Positions 1 through 13,555 of a stretch of DNA of 64,000 nt are shown in pieces. Position numbers and translations under genes: made by a program. Each line of letters begins with the position of its first letter. Position 1 is the first letter of the stretch. The DNA lies in NCBI GenBank assembly GCA_024803745.1, contig JANJXV010000043.1, positions 1,819,501 to 1,883,500 on the forward strand, given 5' to 3'. The notes under the pieces were generated by a model. It did no database searches. It was not told the origin of the DNA and saw nothing but the letters and a program-made list of their open reading frames with translations. This DNA is from Megascapheus bottae (lineage: Eukaryota > Chordata > Mammalia > Rodentia > Geomyidae).

Positions 1-379
1 TCACCTTCACCCTCACCCTAACCGTTACCCTTAGCCAAACCCTAACCCTACTCCTAATCCTAACCCTAACACTAACCCTCAAACTAACCCTCACCCTACC
101 CTAACCCTTACATTCATCCTCACCCTAACCCTCACCCTAACTCAATCCTAACCCGAACCCTAACCCTAACCCTTACCCTCACCCTCACCCTAACCCTCAC
201 CCTAACCTCATCCTAACCCTAAACCTAACCCTAAACCTAACCCTAAACCTAACCCTAAACTAACCCTCACCCTACCCAAACCCTCACCCTCACCCTAACA
301 CTAAGCCTAACCCTCAACCTATCCCTAACCCTAACCCTAAACCTAACTTTCACCCTCACCTTAAACCTACCTCTCATCC

Positions 380-690
380 TCACCCTAACCCTAACCCTCA
401 CCCTAACCCTAAACCTAACCCTAACCCTCTCACTCACCCTAACCCTCACCCTAACCCTCAATCTAACCCTAAATCTAACCCTTACCCTAACCCTCACCCT
501 AACCTAACCCTAACCCTAACCCTAACACTCACCCTCAACCTCACCCTAACCTCACCCTCAGCCTAACCCTAACCCTAACCATTAACCTAACCATAACCCT
601 AACCCTAACACTAATCCTCATTCTAACCCTCACCCTAATCTAAACTTAATCCTAACCCTCACCATAACCCTCAAACTGACCCTAAACCTA
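380..690 (+). repeat. first copy of a 2.3-kb-offset duplication (partner about 2710-3035)
   Basis: Rare variants occur here in the same order as at 2710-3035. Both contain CTCTCACTCACCCTA (427 and 2761), then a TCATTCTAACCCTCACCCT segment (about 618 and 2956), then ACCCTCAAACTGACC near 666 and 3007. The offset stays at about 2334-2341 bp, so this is a diverged direct duplication and not chance agreement of hexamers. The surrounding sequence is plain background array. Confidence 0.8.
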
Positions 691-850
691 ACCCTAAACC
701 TAACCCTGACCCTAACCCTCACCCTGACCAAAACCCTAACCCGAACCCTAAACCTAACCCTAAACCTAACCTTCACCCTAACTCTAACACAAACCCTAAC
801 CTAAACCTCACCCTAAAGCTAAACCTAACCCTAACCCTAACCCTAACGCT

Positions 851-1115
851 AAACCTCACTCTCACCCTAACCCTAACACTAAATCTAACCCTCAGCCGAA
901 CCCTCATCCTCACCCTAACGCTCACACTAACCCTCACCCTCACCCTCAACCTAACCCTCACTCTCACCCTCACCCTATCCCTAACCCTCACCCTCACCCT
1001 AATCCTATCCCTAAGACTCACCCTCACTTTAAACCTTACCCTAACCCTAACCCAAACCCAAACCCTAACAATCAACCTGACCTTCACCATCACCCTAACC
1101 CTAATCCTACCCCTC
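851..1115 (+). repeat. second duplicated segment of the left end (partner about 2459-2760)
   Basis: This stretch matches 2459-2760 at an offset of about 1608 bp, falling to about 1591 at the right end. Shared features are a CTCATCCTCACCCTAAC segment, CACTAACCCTCACC, the CCCTATCCCTAACCCTC block at 973 and 2581, and CCTACCCCTCATCCTC at about 1107 and 2698. Its offset differs from that of 380-690. The 2.46-3.03-kb region is therefore a mosaic whose two halves match the left end in swapped order. Confidence 0.72.
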
Positions 1116-1920
1116 ATCCTCAGCCTAACCCTAACGCTTACCCTACCCCTAACCCTCACCCTCATCCACATCCTAACCCACACTCTCAGCCTCACCTTAA
1201 CCCTAACCCTAAACCTAAACCTAACACTAAAATAACCCTAACCCTAAATCTCACCCTCACCTCACTCTAATCCTCACCCTAACCCAATCCTAACCCAACC
1301 CTTCCCTAAGCCTAACCCTCAGCCTCACCCTAACCCACATCCTAAGCCTCAGCCTGACCCTAAAACTAACACTAACCGTAAACCTAACCCTCAACCTAAA
1401 CCTAACCCTAACCCTCACCCTAATCCTAACCATAACCCTAAACCTAACCTTCATCCTAAACCTTACCATCACCCTAATCCTCATGGTTATCTTCACCTTC
1501 ACCCTCATCCTAACCCTCACTCTCACCATCAGCCTAACCCTATCCTCACCCTCACCCTAACACTAATCCTAAGCATAATCCACACCCTCACCCTAACCCT
1601 AACCTTGACCCTAACCCAAACCCTGACCCTAAGCCTAAACATAACCCTAACCCCAGCCCAAACCCTAAACCTCACCCTAACCCTAACCCTAACCCTAACA
1701 CTCAACCTCACCAAAACCTTAAACCTAACCATAACCCTAACCCTAACCCTAACGCTAACCCTCACCCTCACACTAACCCTCACCCTAACCCTCATCCTAA
1801 CTCTAACCCTATCCCGAACCTTAACCCTCACTCTAACCCTATCCCTAACCCTCACTTTAACCCTCAACCTGTCCCGAACCCTAACCCTAACCCTCACCCT
1901 CACCCTAAACCTCACCCTAA

Positions 1921-2003
1921 ACCTCATCCTAACTCTCTTCCTATCCCTAACCCTAACCCTCACCCTCACACTAACCCTCAACCTAACCCTATCCCTAAAC
2001 CTA
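1921..2003 (+). repeat. 80-bp segment repeated at 5753-5833
   Basis: The run from ACCTCATCCTAACT through CTATCCCTAACCC, CACCCTCACACTAACC and CAACCTAACCCTATCCC is almost identical at 1921-2003 and 5753-5833, an offset of about 3.83 kb. A shorter relative starts with the same ACCTCATCCTAACT near 9852. These look like separated pieces of one old higher-order unit in the otherwise background left third. Confidence 0.65.
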
Positions 2004-3035
2004 ACCTTCACCCTCACCCTAACCCTAAACCTAATACTACCCCTAACACTAACCCTCACCCTAAACCTCACCCTATCCCGAACCCTAACCCTAATCCTAA
2101 GTCTAATCCTCACCCTCACCCTAATCATAACACTAACCCTAACCCTAAACCTAACCCTATCATTAACACTCACCCTAACCCTCACACTCACCCTAACACT
2201 AATCCTAACCCCAACCCTCACCCTAATACTCACCCTAACCCTAAACCTCACCTTCACCATAACACTAAGCCTAATCTTCACCTTCACCCTAACCCTAACC
2301 TTAAACCCAACCCTAAACGTAAACCTGACCCTCACCCTCACCCTAACCCTCACCCTCACCCAAACCCTAACCCGGACCCTAAACCTAACCCGAACCCGAA
2401 CCCTAACCCTAACCCTAACCTATCCCTCACCCTAAACCTAACCCTACCCTAATCCTAAACCTCACCCTAACCCTAACCCTAACACTAACTCTAACCCTCA
2501 ACCTAACCCTCATCCTCACCCTAACACTCACACTAACCCTCACCTGCACCCTCACCCTAACCCTAACTCTCACCCTCACCCTATCCCTAACCCTCACCCT
2601 CACCCTAACCCTATCCTTAAGCCTCACACTCACTCTAACGCTTACCCTAACCCTAACCCTAACCCTCAACCTGACCCTAACCCTCACCCTAACCCTTACC
2701 CTACCCCTCATCCTCACCATAACCCTCACCCTCACCCTAACCCTAAACCTAACTCTACCCCTCTCACTCACCCTACCCCTCACCCTAACCCTCAACCTAA
2801 CCGTAACTCTAACCCTTACCCTAACCCTCACCCTAACCTAACCCTAACCCTAACCCTAACACTAACACTCACCCTCAACCTCACCATAACCTCACCCTAA
2901 CCCTAACTCTAACCATAACCCTAAACCTAACCCTAACCCTAAACCTAACATTAACCGTCATTCTAACCCTCACCCTATTCTAACCTTGATCCTGAACCCT
3001 CACCATTACCCTCAAACTGACCTAACCCAAATCCT

Positions 3036-3829
3036 AACCCTAACCCTAACCCTAACTCTCTTCTTCACCCTAAACCTCACCCTAACCCTAACCCTAAACC
3101 TCAGCATCACCCTAACCCTAACCCTAACCCTAACCACACTCTTACCCTCACCCTAAACCTAACACAAAGCCTAACCCAAAACCTAAACCTAACCCTAACC
3201 ATCACCCTAAAGCTCACCCTCACCCGAACACTAAACCAAACCCTCACCCTCATGCTAACGCTAACCTTAAACCCAACCCCAAACCTAACCCTGACCTTCA
3301 CCCTGACCCTAACCCTAAACTTCACCCTCAACCTCACCCTAACTATAACCCTAAATGGAACCCTAAACCTAACCCAAATCCTAATCCTAACCCTAACCCT
3401 CACCCTAACCCTAACCCTCACCCTAAACCTAACCCACACCCTATCCCTAAACCTAACCCAAACCCTTAACCTAATCCTAACACTAACCCTCACTCTAACC
3501 CTCACCTTACCCTAACCCTCACCGTCACACTAACCCTCACCCTAACCCTAAACCTAACCCTCAACTTCACCCAAACCCTAAGCCTAAACCTAATCCTAAC
3601 ACTAGCACTCACTGTAACCCTCACCCTAACCATAACACTAACCCTAACCATCAACCTAACTCGATCCTAACCGTAACCTTAACCCTAACCCTAAACATAA
3701 CCCTCGCCCTCACCCTTACCTAACCCTAAACCTAACCCTAACCCTCACCCTAACCCTCACCCTGACAATAACCCTAAACCTAAGAATCACCCCAACCCTC
3801 ACCCTCACCCTAAACCATATTCCTCACCC
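3036..3829. repeat. background degenerate array, no further structure seen
   Basis: Ordinary CCCTAA/CCCTCA variants. I saw no shared landmark with other parts of the window and nothing gene-like. Confidence 0.75.
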
Positions 3830-4220
3830 TAACCCTAACCATAATCCTAACCTTAACCCTCACTCTATCCCTCACCCAAAGCCTAACTCTAACCCTAATT
3901 CTAACCTTAACCCTCACCGTAACCCTCACCCTAAGCCTAACACTAACCACAACCCTAATCGTAACCCTAACCCTAACCCTCACTCCAAACCTAAACCTAA
4001 CCCTCACCCTAACCCTCACACTAACCCTCAAAATCACCCTCACCTTCATCCTAACTCTAACCCTAACCCTAATCCTAACCTTCACCCTCACCCTAATCCT
4101 CACCCAAAGCCTAACTCTAACCCTAATTCTAACCTTAACCCTCACCCTAACACTCACCCTAAGCCTAACACTAACCACAACCTTAATCGTAACCCTAACC
4201 CTAACCCTCACTCCAACCTA
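3830..4220 (+). repeat. 228-bp tandem duplication carrying the ACCACAACC landmark
   Basis: Two adjacent copies, about 3830-3990 and 4058-4218, share CTCACCCAAAGCCTAACTC, the CTAATTCTAACC segment, the GCCTAACACTAACCACAACC segment, TAATCGTAACCC and CCCTCACTCC. The ACCACAACC landmark starts at 3946 and 4174, exactly 228 bp (38 hexamers) apart. The landmark recurs at 17000, 20549, 28200, 32534, 44143, 45011, 45939 (ACTACAACC), 46658 (ACCACAAACC), 54989 and 55163. This is its left-most occurrence in the window, far from the rest. Confidence 0.88.
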
Positions 4221-6827
4221 ATCCTACCCCTACCCCTAACCCTCACCCTCAACCTCAGGCTAAATCTAAGCCTAACCGTAGACCTAACCCTAACCCTAAC
4301 CCAAAACTTAACCATAACCCTAACCCTAACCCTAACGCTAATCCTAAAACTCAACCTCACCCTAACACTAACCCTAACCCTCACCTTCACCCTCACCCGA
4401 ATCCTCACCCGAACCCGAACCCTCACCTAACCCTAACCTAAAACCTAAAACTAACCCTCACCCTAACACTAAACCTCACCTTCACGCTAACCCTCAACTT
4501 AACCCTCACCCTAACCCTCACTCTAATCCTAACCCTAACTGTCACCCTAACCCTAAACATAACCCTAGCACAAACACTCACCCTAAACCTAACCCTAACC
4601 CTAACCCCAAACCTAACCCAAACCCTAACCCTCACCATAACACTAACCCTAACCCTAACCCTCACGTTAACCATCACAGTAACCCTAACCCTGTCCCTAA
4701 CCCTAATCCTCACCGTCACCCTAACCTTCACACCAACCCTAACCATAAACGTAACCCTCAACCTCAGCCTAAACCCAATCCTAACTCTAACCCTAACCCA
4801 AACCCTCACCCTCATCCTCACCCTCACCTTAAATCTAAGCCTAACCTTAACCCTAACCCTAACCCAAAACCTAACCATAACCCTAACCCTAACACTAAAC
4901 CTAAACCTCAACCTCACTCTAACTCTAACCCTAAACCTCACCCTCACCCTCACCCTCAACCTCTCCCTCACCCTAACCCTCACCTTCACCTAACCCTAAT
5001 CCTAACCCTAACAATAAACCTAACTCTAACCCTCACCCTTACGTTAAACTTAAGCCAAATCCTATACCTAACCCTAAACGTCACCCTAAACCTCACCCTC
5101 ACCCTAACCTTTACCCTAACCCTAACCAGCACCTTAATCCTAAACCTAAACATAACACTTACCCTGACCCTAACACTAACCCTCACCCTAACCCTCATCC
5201 TACTCTAACTGTCCCCCTCACCCAAACACTAATACTAATCCTCACCCTCACCCTATCCCTCACCCTACCCTAACCGTCACCCTCACACTAACACTAAGCC
5301 TAACCCTCAGCCTCACCCTAGCCCTCATAATAACCTTAAACTTAACCCTAACCCTAACACTCACCCTCACCCTAATCCTAAGCCTAATCCTCAACCTCAC
5401 CCTAACCCTAAACCTAATCCTAACCCTAACCCAAACCCTCACACTAAGCCTAAACCGAACCCTGACCCTAAACCAAACCCTAAACCTCACCATAACCCTA
5501 ACCCTAACCCTCAACCTCACCCTAACCCTAAAACTAACCGTAACCCTAACCCTCACCCTACCCCTCACCCTCACCCTCACCCTCACACTACCCCTCACCA
5601 TAACCCTCAACCTAACTCTAACCTTATCCCTAACTCTAACCCTCACCCTCACACTAACCCTCACCATAACCCTATCCCTAATCCTAACCCTGACCCTAAC
5701 CTTAAACCTCACCCTCACCCTCACCCGCACCCTCACCCAACCCTCACCATAAACCTCATCCTAACTATCCCTATCCCTAACTCTAACCCTCACCCTCACA
5801 CTAACCCTCAACCTAACCCTATCCCTAAACCTATCCCTCACCCTCATCAGAACCCTAAACCTAGTCCTACCACTAACCCAAACCCTCACCCTAAATCTCA
5901 ACTTATCCCGAACCCTAACCCTAACCCTAACCCTCAAACTATCCCTCAGCCTAACTCTAACCCTAACCCTAATCCTAATCCTCAACTTCAGCCTAACTCT
6001 AACACTCACCGTCAACCTCACCCTAACCCTAATGCTAACCCTAACCCTAACCCTCACCCTAACACTCACACTCACCCTAAACCTAATCCTAACCCTAATC
6101 CTAAACCTAATCCTCACCCTAACCCTCACAATTACCCTAACACTAACCTTAACCCTCAACCGAACTCTGACCCTAACCGTAACCGTAACCCTCACCCTCA
6201 CAATAACCCTAACCTTAACCCTAACCCTAACCCCCACCTAACCCTAACCCTCACCCTAAACCAAACCCTAAACCTAACCCTCAACCTAAACCTAACCCTA
6301 ATCCAAAATAACCCTAACCCTAACCATAACCATAACCCTCACCCTAACCCTAATCCCACCCACACCCTCACCCTCACCTAAACCCTCACCCTCACTCTAA
6401 ACCTAAACCTAATCCTAAACCTAACCCTAAAGCTAACCCTCACCCTCAACCTATCCTAACCCTAAACCTCACAGTTATCCTAACCTTAACCCTAACCCTA
6501 ACCGTCACCCTCACCCTCACCCTAACCCTGACCTTAACCCTCAGCCTAAACCTAATCCTATCCCTAACCCTAACCCTAAACCTAACCCTCAGCCTAACCC
6601 AAACCCTCACCCTAACCTTCAACCTCATCCGTCAGCGTAACCCTCACCACACCCTCACACTAACCCTATCCCTCAACCTCACCCTAACCCTAAACCTAAC
6701 CCTCACCCTCACCCTAACCCTAACCCTAACCCTCACCCTAAATCTAACCCTAACCCTAAACCTAACCCAAATCCTAAACCTAACCCTAACCCTCACCCTA
6801 ACATTTACCCTAACCCTAACAGTAACC
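4221..6827. repeat. background degenerate array
   Basis: Apart from the 5753-5833 copy of the 1921-2003 segment, I saw only irregular hexamer variants here, with no landmark and no gene. Confidence 0.75.
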
Positions 6828-6912
6828 CTCACCCTAACATTCACGCTACACTAACTCTCACCCTCAACATAACACTAAGCCTAACCTTCACCCTCAGCCT
6901 AACACTAAGCCT
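6828..6912 (+). repeat. isolated family A landmark CTAACTCTCACC
   Basis: A TACACTAACTCTCACC block followed by AACACTAAGCCTAACC. The same pair recurs at 23173, 24849, 27363, 31652, 35486 and 52446 (CTGACTCTCACC), where it sits inside fuller higher-order units. Here its usual neighbours are not recognisable, so it is either a relic or an early form. Confidence 0.72.
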
Positions 6913-6962
6913 AACCCTCACCCTCACTCTAAACCTACCCTTAACCCTAACCCTAACCCTAT

Positions 6963-6998
<36 letters not shown>

Positions 6999-8514
6999 AA
7001 CATTAACCCTAACCTGAACCTTAACCCAAACCTAACCCTAACCTTAACCGTAACGCTAACCCTCACCCTAAAACAAACCCTCACCTCACCCTAACCATAA
7101 CCCTAACCCTCACCCTCACCCTAACCCTCACCCTCACCCTAACCCTAACCCTCATCCTAAACCTCACCCACACTCTCACCCTCACCCTAAACCTAATCTT
7201 AATTCTAAACCTAACCCTCAACCTCACCCTCACTCTAACCCTCACCATAATCCAAACCTAATCCTAACCCTAACCCTAACCCTCACCCTAATTCTCACCC
7301 TAACACTTACCCTAAAGCTAACCGTAACCCTAAACCTTACACACACCCTAATCCTGACCCTAACCCTAACCCTAAACTTCACCGTCATCCCCACCCTAAC
7401 CCTCAACCTCACCCCCAACTCTAACCCTAAACGTAAGCCTAAACCTAACCCAAATCCTAAACCTAACCCTAACCCTCACCCTAAACTTAACCCGCACCCT
7501 ATTACTAAACCTAACCCAAACCCTTCCCTAATTTTAACACTAACCCTCACCCTAACCCTCACACTACTCTAACCCTCACCCTCACACTAACCCTCACCCT
7601 AACCCTAACCCTAACCCTAAACCTAACCCATAACCTCACCCAAAACCTAAGCCTAATCCTAACACTAACGCTCACCCTCAACCTCACCCTCACCCTAACC
7701 CCCACCCTAACCCGAACCCTAACCCTCACACTAAACTTAACTCTAACCCTAACACTAACCCTCAACCTCACCCTCACCCTAACCCTCACCATCATCCTAA
7801 CCCTAACCCTAATCCTATCCCTAACCCTCACACTAACCCTAACAGTAACCCTAAACCTCACCCTCACCCTAAACCTAACACTCACCGAAATCCTAACCCT
7901 AACCCTAACCATAAACTTCACCCTCACCCTAACCCTAACTCTAACCCTAACCCTCCGCCTAACCCTCACCCTCACCCTAACACTCACCTGCATAATAATC
8001 CTCACTCTCACCGTCACGCTAACCATAACCCCCACCCTCACCCTAACCCTCACCCTAACATTCACCTGCACAGTAACCATCACTCTTACCCTCACGCTAA
8101 CCCTAACGCTCACCCTCACCCTCACGCTAACCCTAACCTTCACCCTAACCCTTACTCTAACCATAACCGTAAACATCTCCCTCACCCTCACCCTCACCCT
8201 AAACCTACCCCTCACCCTCACACTAACCCTAACCCTTACCCAAACCTTCACACTGTCACCCTAAACCTCAACCTCACCCTCACCCTAACCTTTACCCTAA
8301 CCCTAACCCTAAACCTAACGCTAAACCTAACCCTATCCCTCACCCTAAGCCTCACCCTCACACTAACCCTCCACCTAACTCTGAATCTAACCCTACCCCT
8401 ACCCCTAACCCTCACCCTCACCCTAACCCTCACCCTAATACTGACCCTATCCCCAACCCTCACCCTAACCCTCACCCTAACCTAACACGAAACCTAACCC
8501 TAACCCTAACCGTA
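6913..8514. repeat. background degenerate array
   Basis: Irregular hexamers with no landmark seen. A very long Val-Arg open frame on the minus strand (7559-8251) is an artefact of the period. Confidence 0.75.
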
Positions 8515-8600
8515 ACCTATCCCTAACACTCACCCTAAACTTCACTCTCACCCTAACCCAATCCTAACTTTAACCGTAACCCTAACCCTAAATCTCACCC
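8515..8600 (+). repeat. family A landmark TCCCTAACAC, left-most copy
   Basis: TCCCTAACACTCACCC at 8520 is followed by TAAACTTCACTCTCACC and CTAACCCAATCCTAAC. The same ordered trio recurs at 12424, 19849, 21181, 23404, 29676, 33325, 36241, 47387 and 55974, with a truncated copy at 51330. Spacings between copies are about 3904, 7425, 1332, 2223, 6272, 3649, 2916, 11146, 3943 and 4644 bp. Confidence 0.85.
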
Positions 8601-11600
8601 TTACACTGAGCCTAACCCTCACACTCACCCTAACGCTAACATTAACCCGAAACCTAAACCTAAACCTCACCCTCACCTTCACATTCAGCCTCACCCTAAA
8701 CCTTACCGTAACCCTAAACCTAACCAAAACTCTACCCCTAACACTCACCCTAACCCTAACATTAACCATAACCCTAACTCTAACCCTCACCCTAAACCTA
8801 AACCTCAACCTAAACATAACCCTAACCGGAACCCTAAAACTCACCTTCACCCTAAACCTAAAACTAACCTGAACCCTCAGCCTAACCCTCACCCTCAATT
8901 TAACGCTCACCCTAAACCTCACTCTCACCCTCACCCTAACCCTAACCCCACCATCACCCAAAGCCTAACCCTAACCCTCACCCTCACTCTGATCCTTACC
9001 CTAACCCTAACCCTAACCCTCACCCTCACTCTAACCCTTACCCTAACCATAACCCTCACCGTCACACTAACCCTAACCTAACACTAACACTAACCCTAAC
9101 CTTAATCCTCACCCTGACCCTCACCCTAACCCTAACCCTCACGCTCACCCTCAGCTTTACCCTTACCCTTACCCTAACCCTAACCCTAAACCTAACCCTA
9201 CCTCTAACCCTAACCCTAAACCTCACCCGCACCTCACCCTAATCCTCACCCTAACACAATCCTAACCCTAAACCTAAACCCTAAGCCTAACCCTCACTCT
9301 GACTCTAAACCTCACCCTAACCCTAAACCTTTCCCTAACTCTAACCCTAAGACTAAACCTCACCCTAACCCTCACCCTACTCTAACCCTCACCCTCACCC
9401 TAACCCTCACCCTGACAATAACCCTAACCCTAACCCTCATCCTACCCCTAACCCTCAACCTCACCCTGACCCTAATCCTAATCCTAACCCTAACCCTAAG
9501 CCTAACCCTAACACTAACCGTAACCCTTACCCTAATCCTAACCCTAACGCTAACCCTAACCCTAACCGTAATCCTAAACCTCATCATCAACCTAACCCTC
9601 ACCCTAACCCTCATGCTCACCCTCAACCTAAACCTCACTCTTACCCTCAGCCTAACCCTAAACCTCACCCTCACCCTAACCCTAATCGTAAGCCTAATCC
9701 TTATCCTCACCCCACCCCACCCCTAACCCTAACCCTAACCCAAACCCACACCCTAAGCCTAAACTTAACCCTAACCCTCTCCCTCACCCTAACCCTAACC
9801 TAAACGTAACCCTAACCCTAAACCTAACCCTCACACTAACCCTCACCGTAAACCTCATCCTAACTCAAACCCTATCCCTATTCCTATCCCTCACCCACAC
9901 ACTAACCCTCATCCTAACTCTAAGTCCAAACCTAACCCTCACTCTCACCCTAAACCTAAACCTAATGCTAACCCTAACCCTAACCCTCGCCCTATCCCGA
10001 AACTGAACCCTAACCCTAACCCTCATCCTAACCCTCAGCGTACCCCTAACCCTAACCCTAACCCTAATCCTTACCCTCACCCTAACCTAACCCTCACCCT
10101 CACCATCACACTCAACCAAACTCTAACCCTAACCCAAACCCTAACCCTAACGCTAACACTCACCCTAACCTTCACACTCACCCTAACTCAAATCCTATCC
10201 CTAACCCTAACTCTAACATACCCTCACCCTAACCCTCACCCTAACCCCAACCCTAACCGTTACCCTCAACCAAACCCTGACCTTAAACATAACATTAACC
10301 CTAACCCTAACCCTCACCCTAACTGTAACCCTCACCCTCAAACTAACATTAAGCCTAACCCCCAACCTCAGCCTCACCCTCACCCTAACCCACACCCTCA
10401 CCCTCACTCTCACCCTAACCCTAATCCTAAACCTAAACCTAACCCTAACCGTCACCCTAACCCTCATCCTCACCCTAATCCTAACCCTCATCCTAACCCT
10501 TAGCCCAAACCTACACCTATCCCTAACCCTAACCCTACCCCTAAATCTAAACCTAACCATCTTCCTAACCCTCACCTGCACACTAACCCTCTCTCTAACC
10601 TTCAACCTCACGATCAGCTTATCCCAATCCTCACCCTCACAATAACCCTAACCCTCAACCTCACCCTAACTCTAACCCTAAACCTTACCCTCACCTACCC
10701 CTAAACCGAACCCTAAACCTCACCCTATCACCCTAACCCTCATCTTCAACCTAAACCTAACCCTAACCCTAACCCTAACCCTTACCCTCAACCTCAACCT
10801 AACCCCAAACCTAACCCTCACAGTAACCCTAACTCTAACCTAACCCTAATCCTAACCCTCACCCTCACCTATCCCTTACCCTCACCCTAAACCTCACCCT
10901 TACCCTCACCTTAACCCTAACTCCCACCTCACCCTAACCCACACCCTAACCCTAACCCTAAACCTAACCCTGAACCTACCCTTAAACCTAACACTCATCC
11001 TAACCTAACCCTCATCCTAACCCAACCCTCACGCTAACCCTAACCCTACCCCTCTCCCTCAGCCTAACCCTAACCCTAAGCATAATCCTCACACAACCCT
11101 AACCCTCACCTTCACCCTAACCCTAAACCTAACCCTAACCCTAACCCTAAAACTCACCCTAACAAAACCCTCACCCTAACCCTAACCCTAACCCTCGCCC
11201 TCACCCTCATCCTAAACCTCACCCTAACCCTAACACTAGCTCTCACACTAAACTTAACCCTAACACTAACCCTAACCTTCACACTCACCCTAACCCTCTC
11301 CATAACGCTAACCCTCACCCTCACCCTCATCCTCAACCTAACCCTAAACCTAACCCACATCCTCAACCAAACCCTTATGCTAACCTTAACACTAACCCTC
11401 CACCCTAACCCTCACTCTAACCTTCAATTTCACCCTAACCCTAAACCTAACCCTAACCCTAACCCTAACCCTCAGCCTAACTCTTACCCTTCCCCTAACC
11501 CTAACCCTACCTGTCACCCTCACCTTATCCCTGACCCTAACCCTAAACCTAACCCACAACCACACCCACATCCTTAAACCTCACCCACACCCTCACCCTT

Positions 11601-12240
11601 ACCCTAAACTTAACCCTAACCCTAACCCTAAACCTAACTCGAACCCTAACCCTAACCCTAACCCTAGGCATCACCCTAACCCTCACATTCACCCTAACCC
11701 ACCCTAAACCCTAACCGTATCCCCACCCTAACCCTAAACCAAACCCTAACCCTAACCCTAACCCTAACACTAACCATAACCCTAACCCTCACCCTAACGG
11801 TCACCCTCACCCTAACTGTCACCCTCACCCTAACACTAAGCCTAAACCTCACCCTCACCCTAACCCTAACCTTAACCCTAACCCTAAACCTAACCTTCAC
11901 CCTCATCCTCACCCTAACCCTCACCTTCACCCAAACCCTAACCCTAACCCTAACGCTAACCCTAAAACTAACCCTCACCTTAATCCTCAACCTAACCCTC
12001 ACCCTAACCCAATCCTGACCTGAACCCTAACTCGAACCCTTACCCTCACCCTCATACTAACCTTCACTCTAACACTAACCCTCATCCTAACCCTAAACCT
12101 AACCCTAAAACTAACCCTCATATTAACACTCACCCTAACCTAACCCTCACCTTCACCCTAACACTAAGCCTAACCCTCACCCTCAACCTAATCCTTACCC
12201 TAACCCTAACCCTAAACCTAACACTAACCCTAACCCTAAC
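8601..12240. repeat. background degenerate array
   Basis: Irregular hexamers only. The stretch about 10600-11150 has more phase breaks (ACCTCACCC, ACCTACCCC) than its surroundings. No landmark and no gene seen. Confidence 0.72.
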
Positions 12241-12490
12241 ACTCAACATAAACCTAACCCTAACCTAACCCTCATCACAACCCTCAGCCTAAATCTAACC
12301 CTATCACTAACCCTAAATGTAAAAATCATCCTCACCCTAAACCTGACCCTCACACTCACCCTCACCATAATACTAACACTAACCCTAACTCTCACCCTAC
12401 CCTTAACCCTAACTGTAACCCTATCCCTAACACTCACCCTAAACTTCACCCTCACCTTAACCCAGTCCTAACCTTAACCCTAACCTAACC
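12241..12490 (+). repeat. family A module: AAAAGTAAACC-type plus TCCCTAACAC
   Basis: A diverged AATGTAAAAATCATCC near 12316 stands where AAAAGTAAACC is expected. It is followed about 108 bp later by TCCCTAACAC at 12424 and then by an AACCCAGTCC form of the usual AACCCAATCC. Order and spacing match the better-preserved modules at 33.2 and 36.1 kb. Confidence 0.75.
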
Positions 12491-13488
12491 CTAACCTTCA
12501 CTCTAACCCTTAACCTAACCCTCACCCTCACCCTAACCCTAACCCTCACCCTAACCCTAACCCTCACCATAATCCTAACCTTAACCCTAACCTAAACCTC
12601 ACCCTCAACCTCACCCTTACCCTCACCCTCACCCAAACCCGAACCCTACCCCTAATCCTAACCCTAACCCTAACCCTAACACTAACCTCATCCTCACCCT
12701 AAACCTAACCCTATCCCTAACGCTAAACCTACCCCTCACCCTCACCCTAACCATAATCCTACTCCTACGCCTAACCCTAACCATCACCCAAACGCTCACC
12801 CTAAACCTTATCCTAACCATAACCCTAACCCTCATCCTAACCCTCAGCCTAACTGTAACCCTAACCCTACCCCTAACCCTAAACCTAAACCTAAACCTCA
12901 GCCTCACCCTAACCATAACCCTCACCCTCACCCTAACCCTAAACCTAACCCTAACCCTCACCCTAAACCTAACCCTAACCCTAACCCTCACCATAACCCT
13001 AATCCTATCCTTAAACCTCACCCTAACCCTCACCCTAAGCCTAAACCTAACCACAACTCTATCCATAAACCTAACACTCACTCCAACACTAACCCTAACC
13101 CTCACCCTAACCATCACCCTCAACCTCACCTTAATTCTAACCTTAACCTTATCCTAACCCTAACCCTAACCCAACCTTAATCCTAACCCTAAACGTAACA
13201 CTAACCATCACCCTCACCCTCATCCTCACCCTAATCCTAACCTGAACCCTCGAACTAACCTTAACCTAACCCTAACCCTAACCCTCACCTTCACCCTAAC
13301 CCTCACCCTCACCCGACCCTCACCCTCACCCAAACCCTTACCAACCCTAACCCTAACCCTCACCCTCCCCCTAAACCTAACACTCACCCTAAACCTGAGC
13401 ATAACCCTAACCCTAAACCTCACCCTCACCCTAACCCTAACCTAACCCTAAGCCTAACCGTAACCCTCACAATAACCCTCACCCTAAA
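12491..13488. repeat. background array ending with CTAATTCTAACC near 13130
   Basis: Mostly irregular hexamers. Near 13133 there is TTAATTCTAACCTTAACC followed by TTATCCTAACCC, the block that normally follows the ACCACAACC landmark in family A (17094, 20638, 28299, 44238, 45104, 46032, 46752, 55258). The ACCACAACC partner, expected upstream, is degraded to ACCACAACTC near 13050. Confidence 0.65.
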
Positions 13489-13513
13489 CCTCCCCCTCCC
13501 CCTCCCCCTCACC
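13489..13513 (-). other. (CTCCCC)n tract with strong minus-strand G-quadruplex potential
   Basis: Three CTCCCC units in a row give minus-strand G runs of five separated by single A, longer G runs than the array average of three. A shorter copy with two units lies at 43535-43550 after the same CCCTAAAC lead-in. This is seen directly; quadruplex folding is inferred from known G-rich repeat behaviour. Confidence 0.85.
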
Positions 13514-13555
13514 CTTACCATAACCCCAAACATAAACCTCACCCTAACCCTAAAC

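Noticed and set aside
1..300. Active chromosome terminus at the left edge
   Set aside because: The first 300 bp are as degenerate as the rest, with no long perfect CCCTAA run. A true end would be nearly homogeneous.
1529..2435. Overlapping 276-codon open frames on both strands (minus 1529-2359, plus 1605-2435)
   Set aside because: Both strands are open over the same bases because neither the Val-Arg nor the Leu-Thr frame can meet a stop in this repeat. Genes do not explain mirror-image frames.
3810..4211. Val-Val-Val-containing conserved peptide as a protein domain
   Set aside because: The peptide similarity among twelve frames only restates the ACCACAACC DNA landmark. It occurs in different contexts with no shared start or end.
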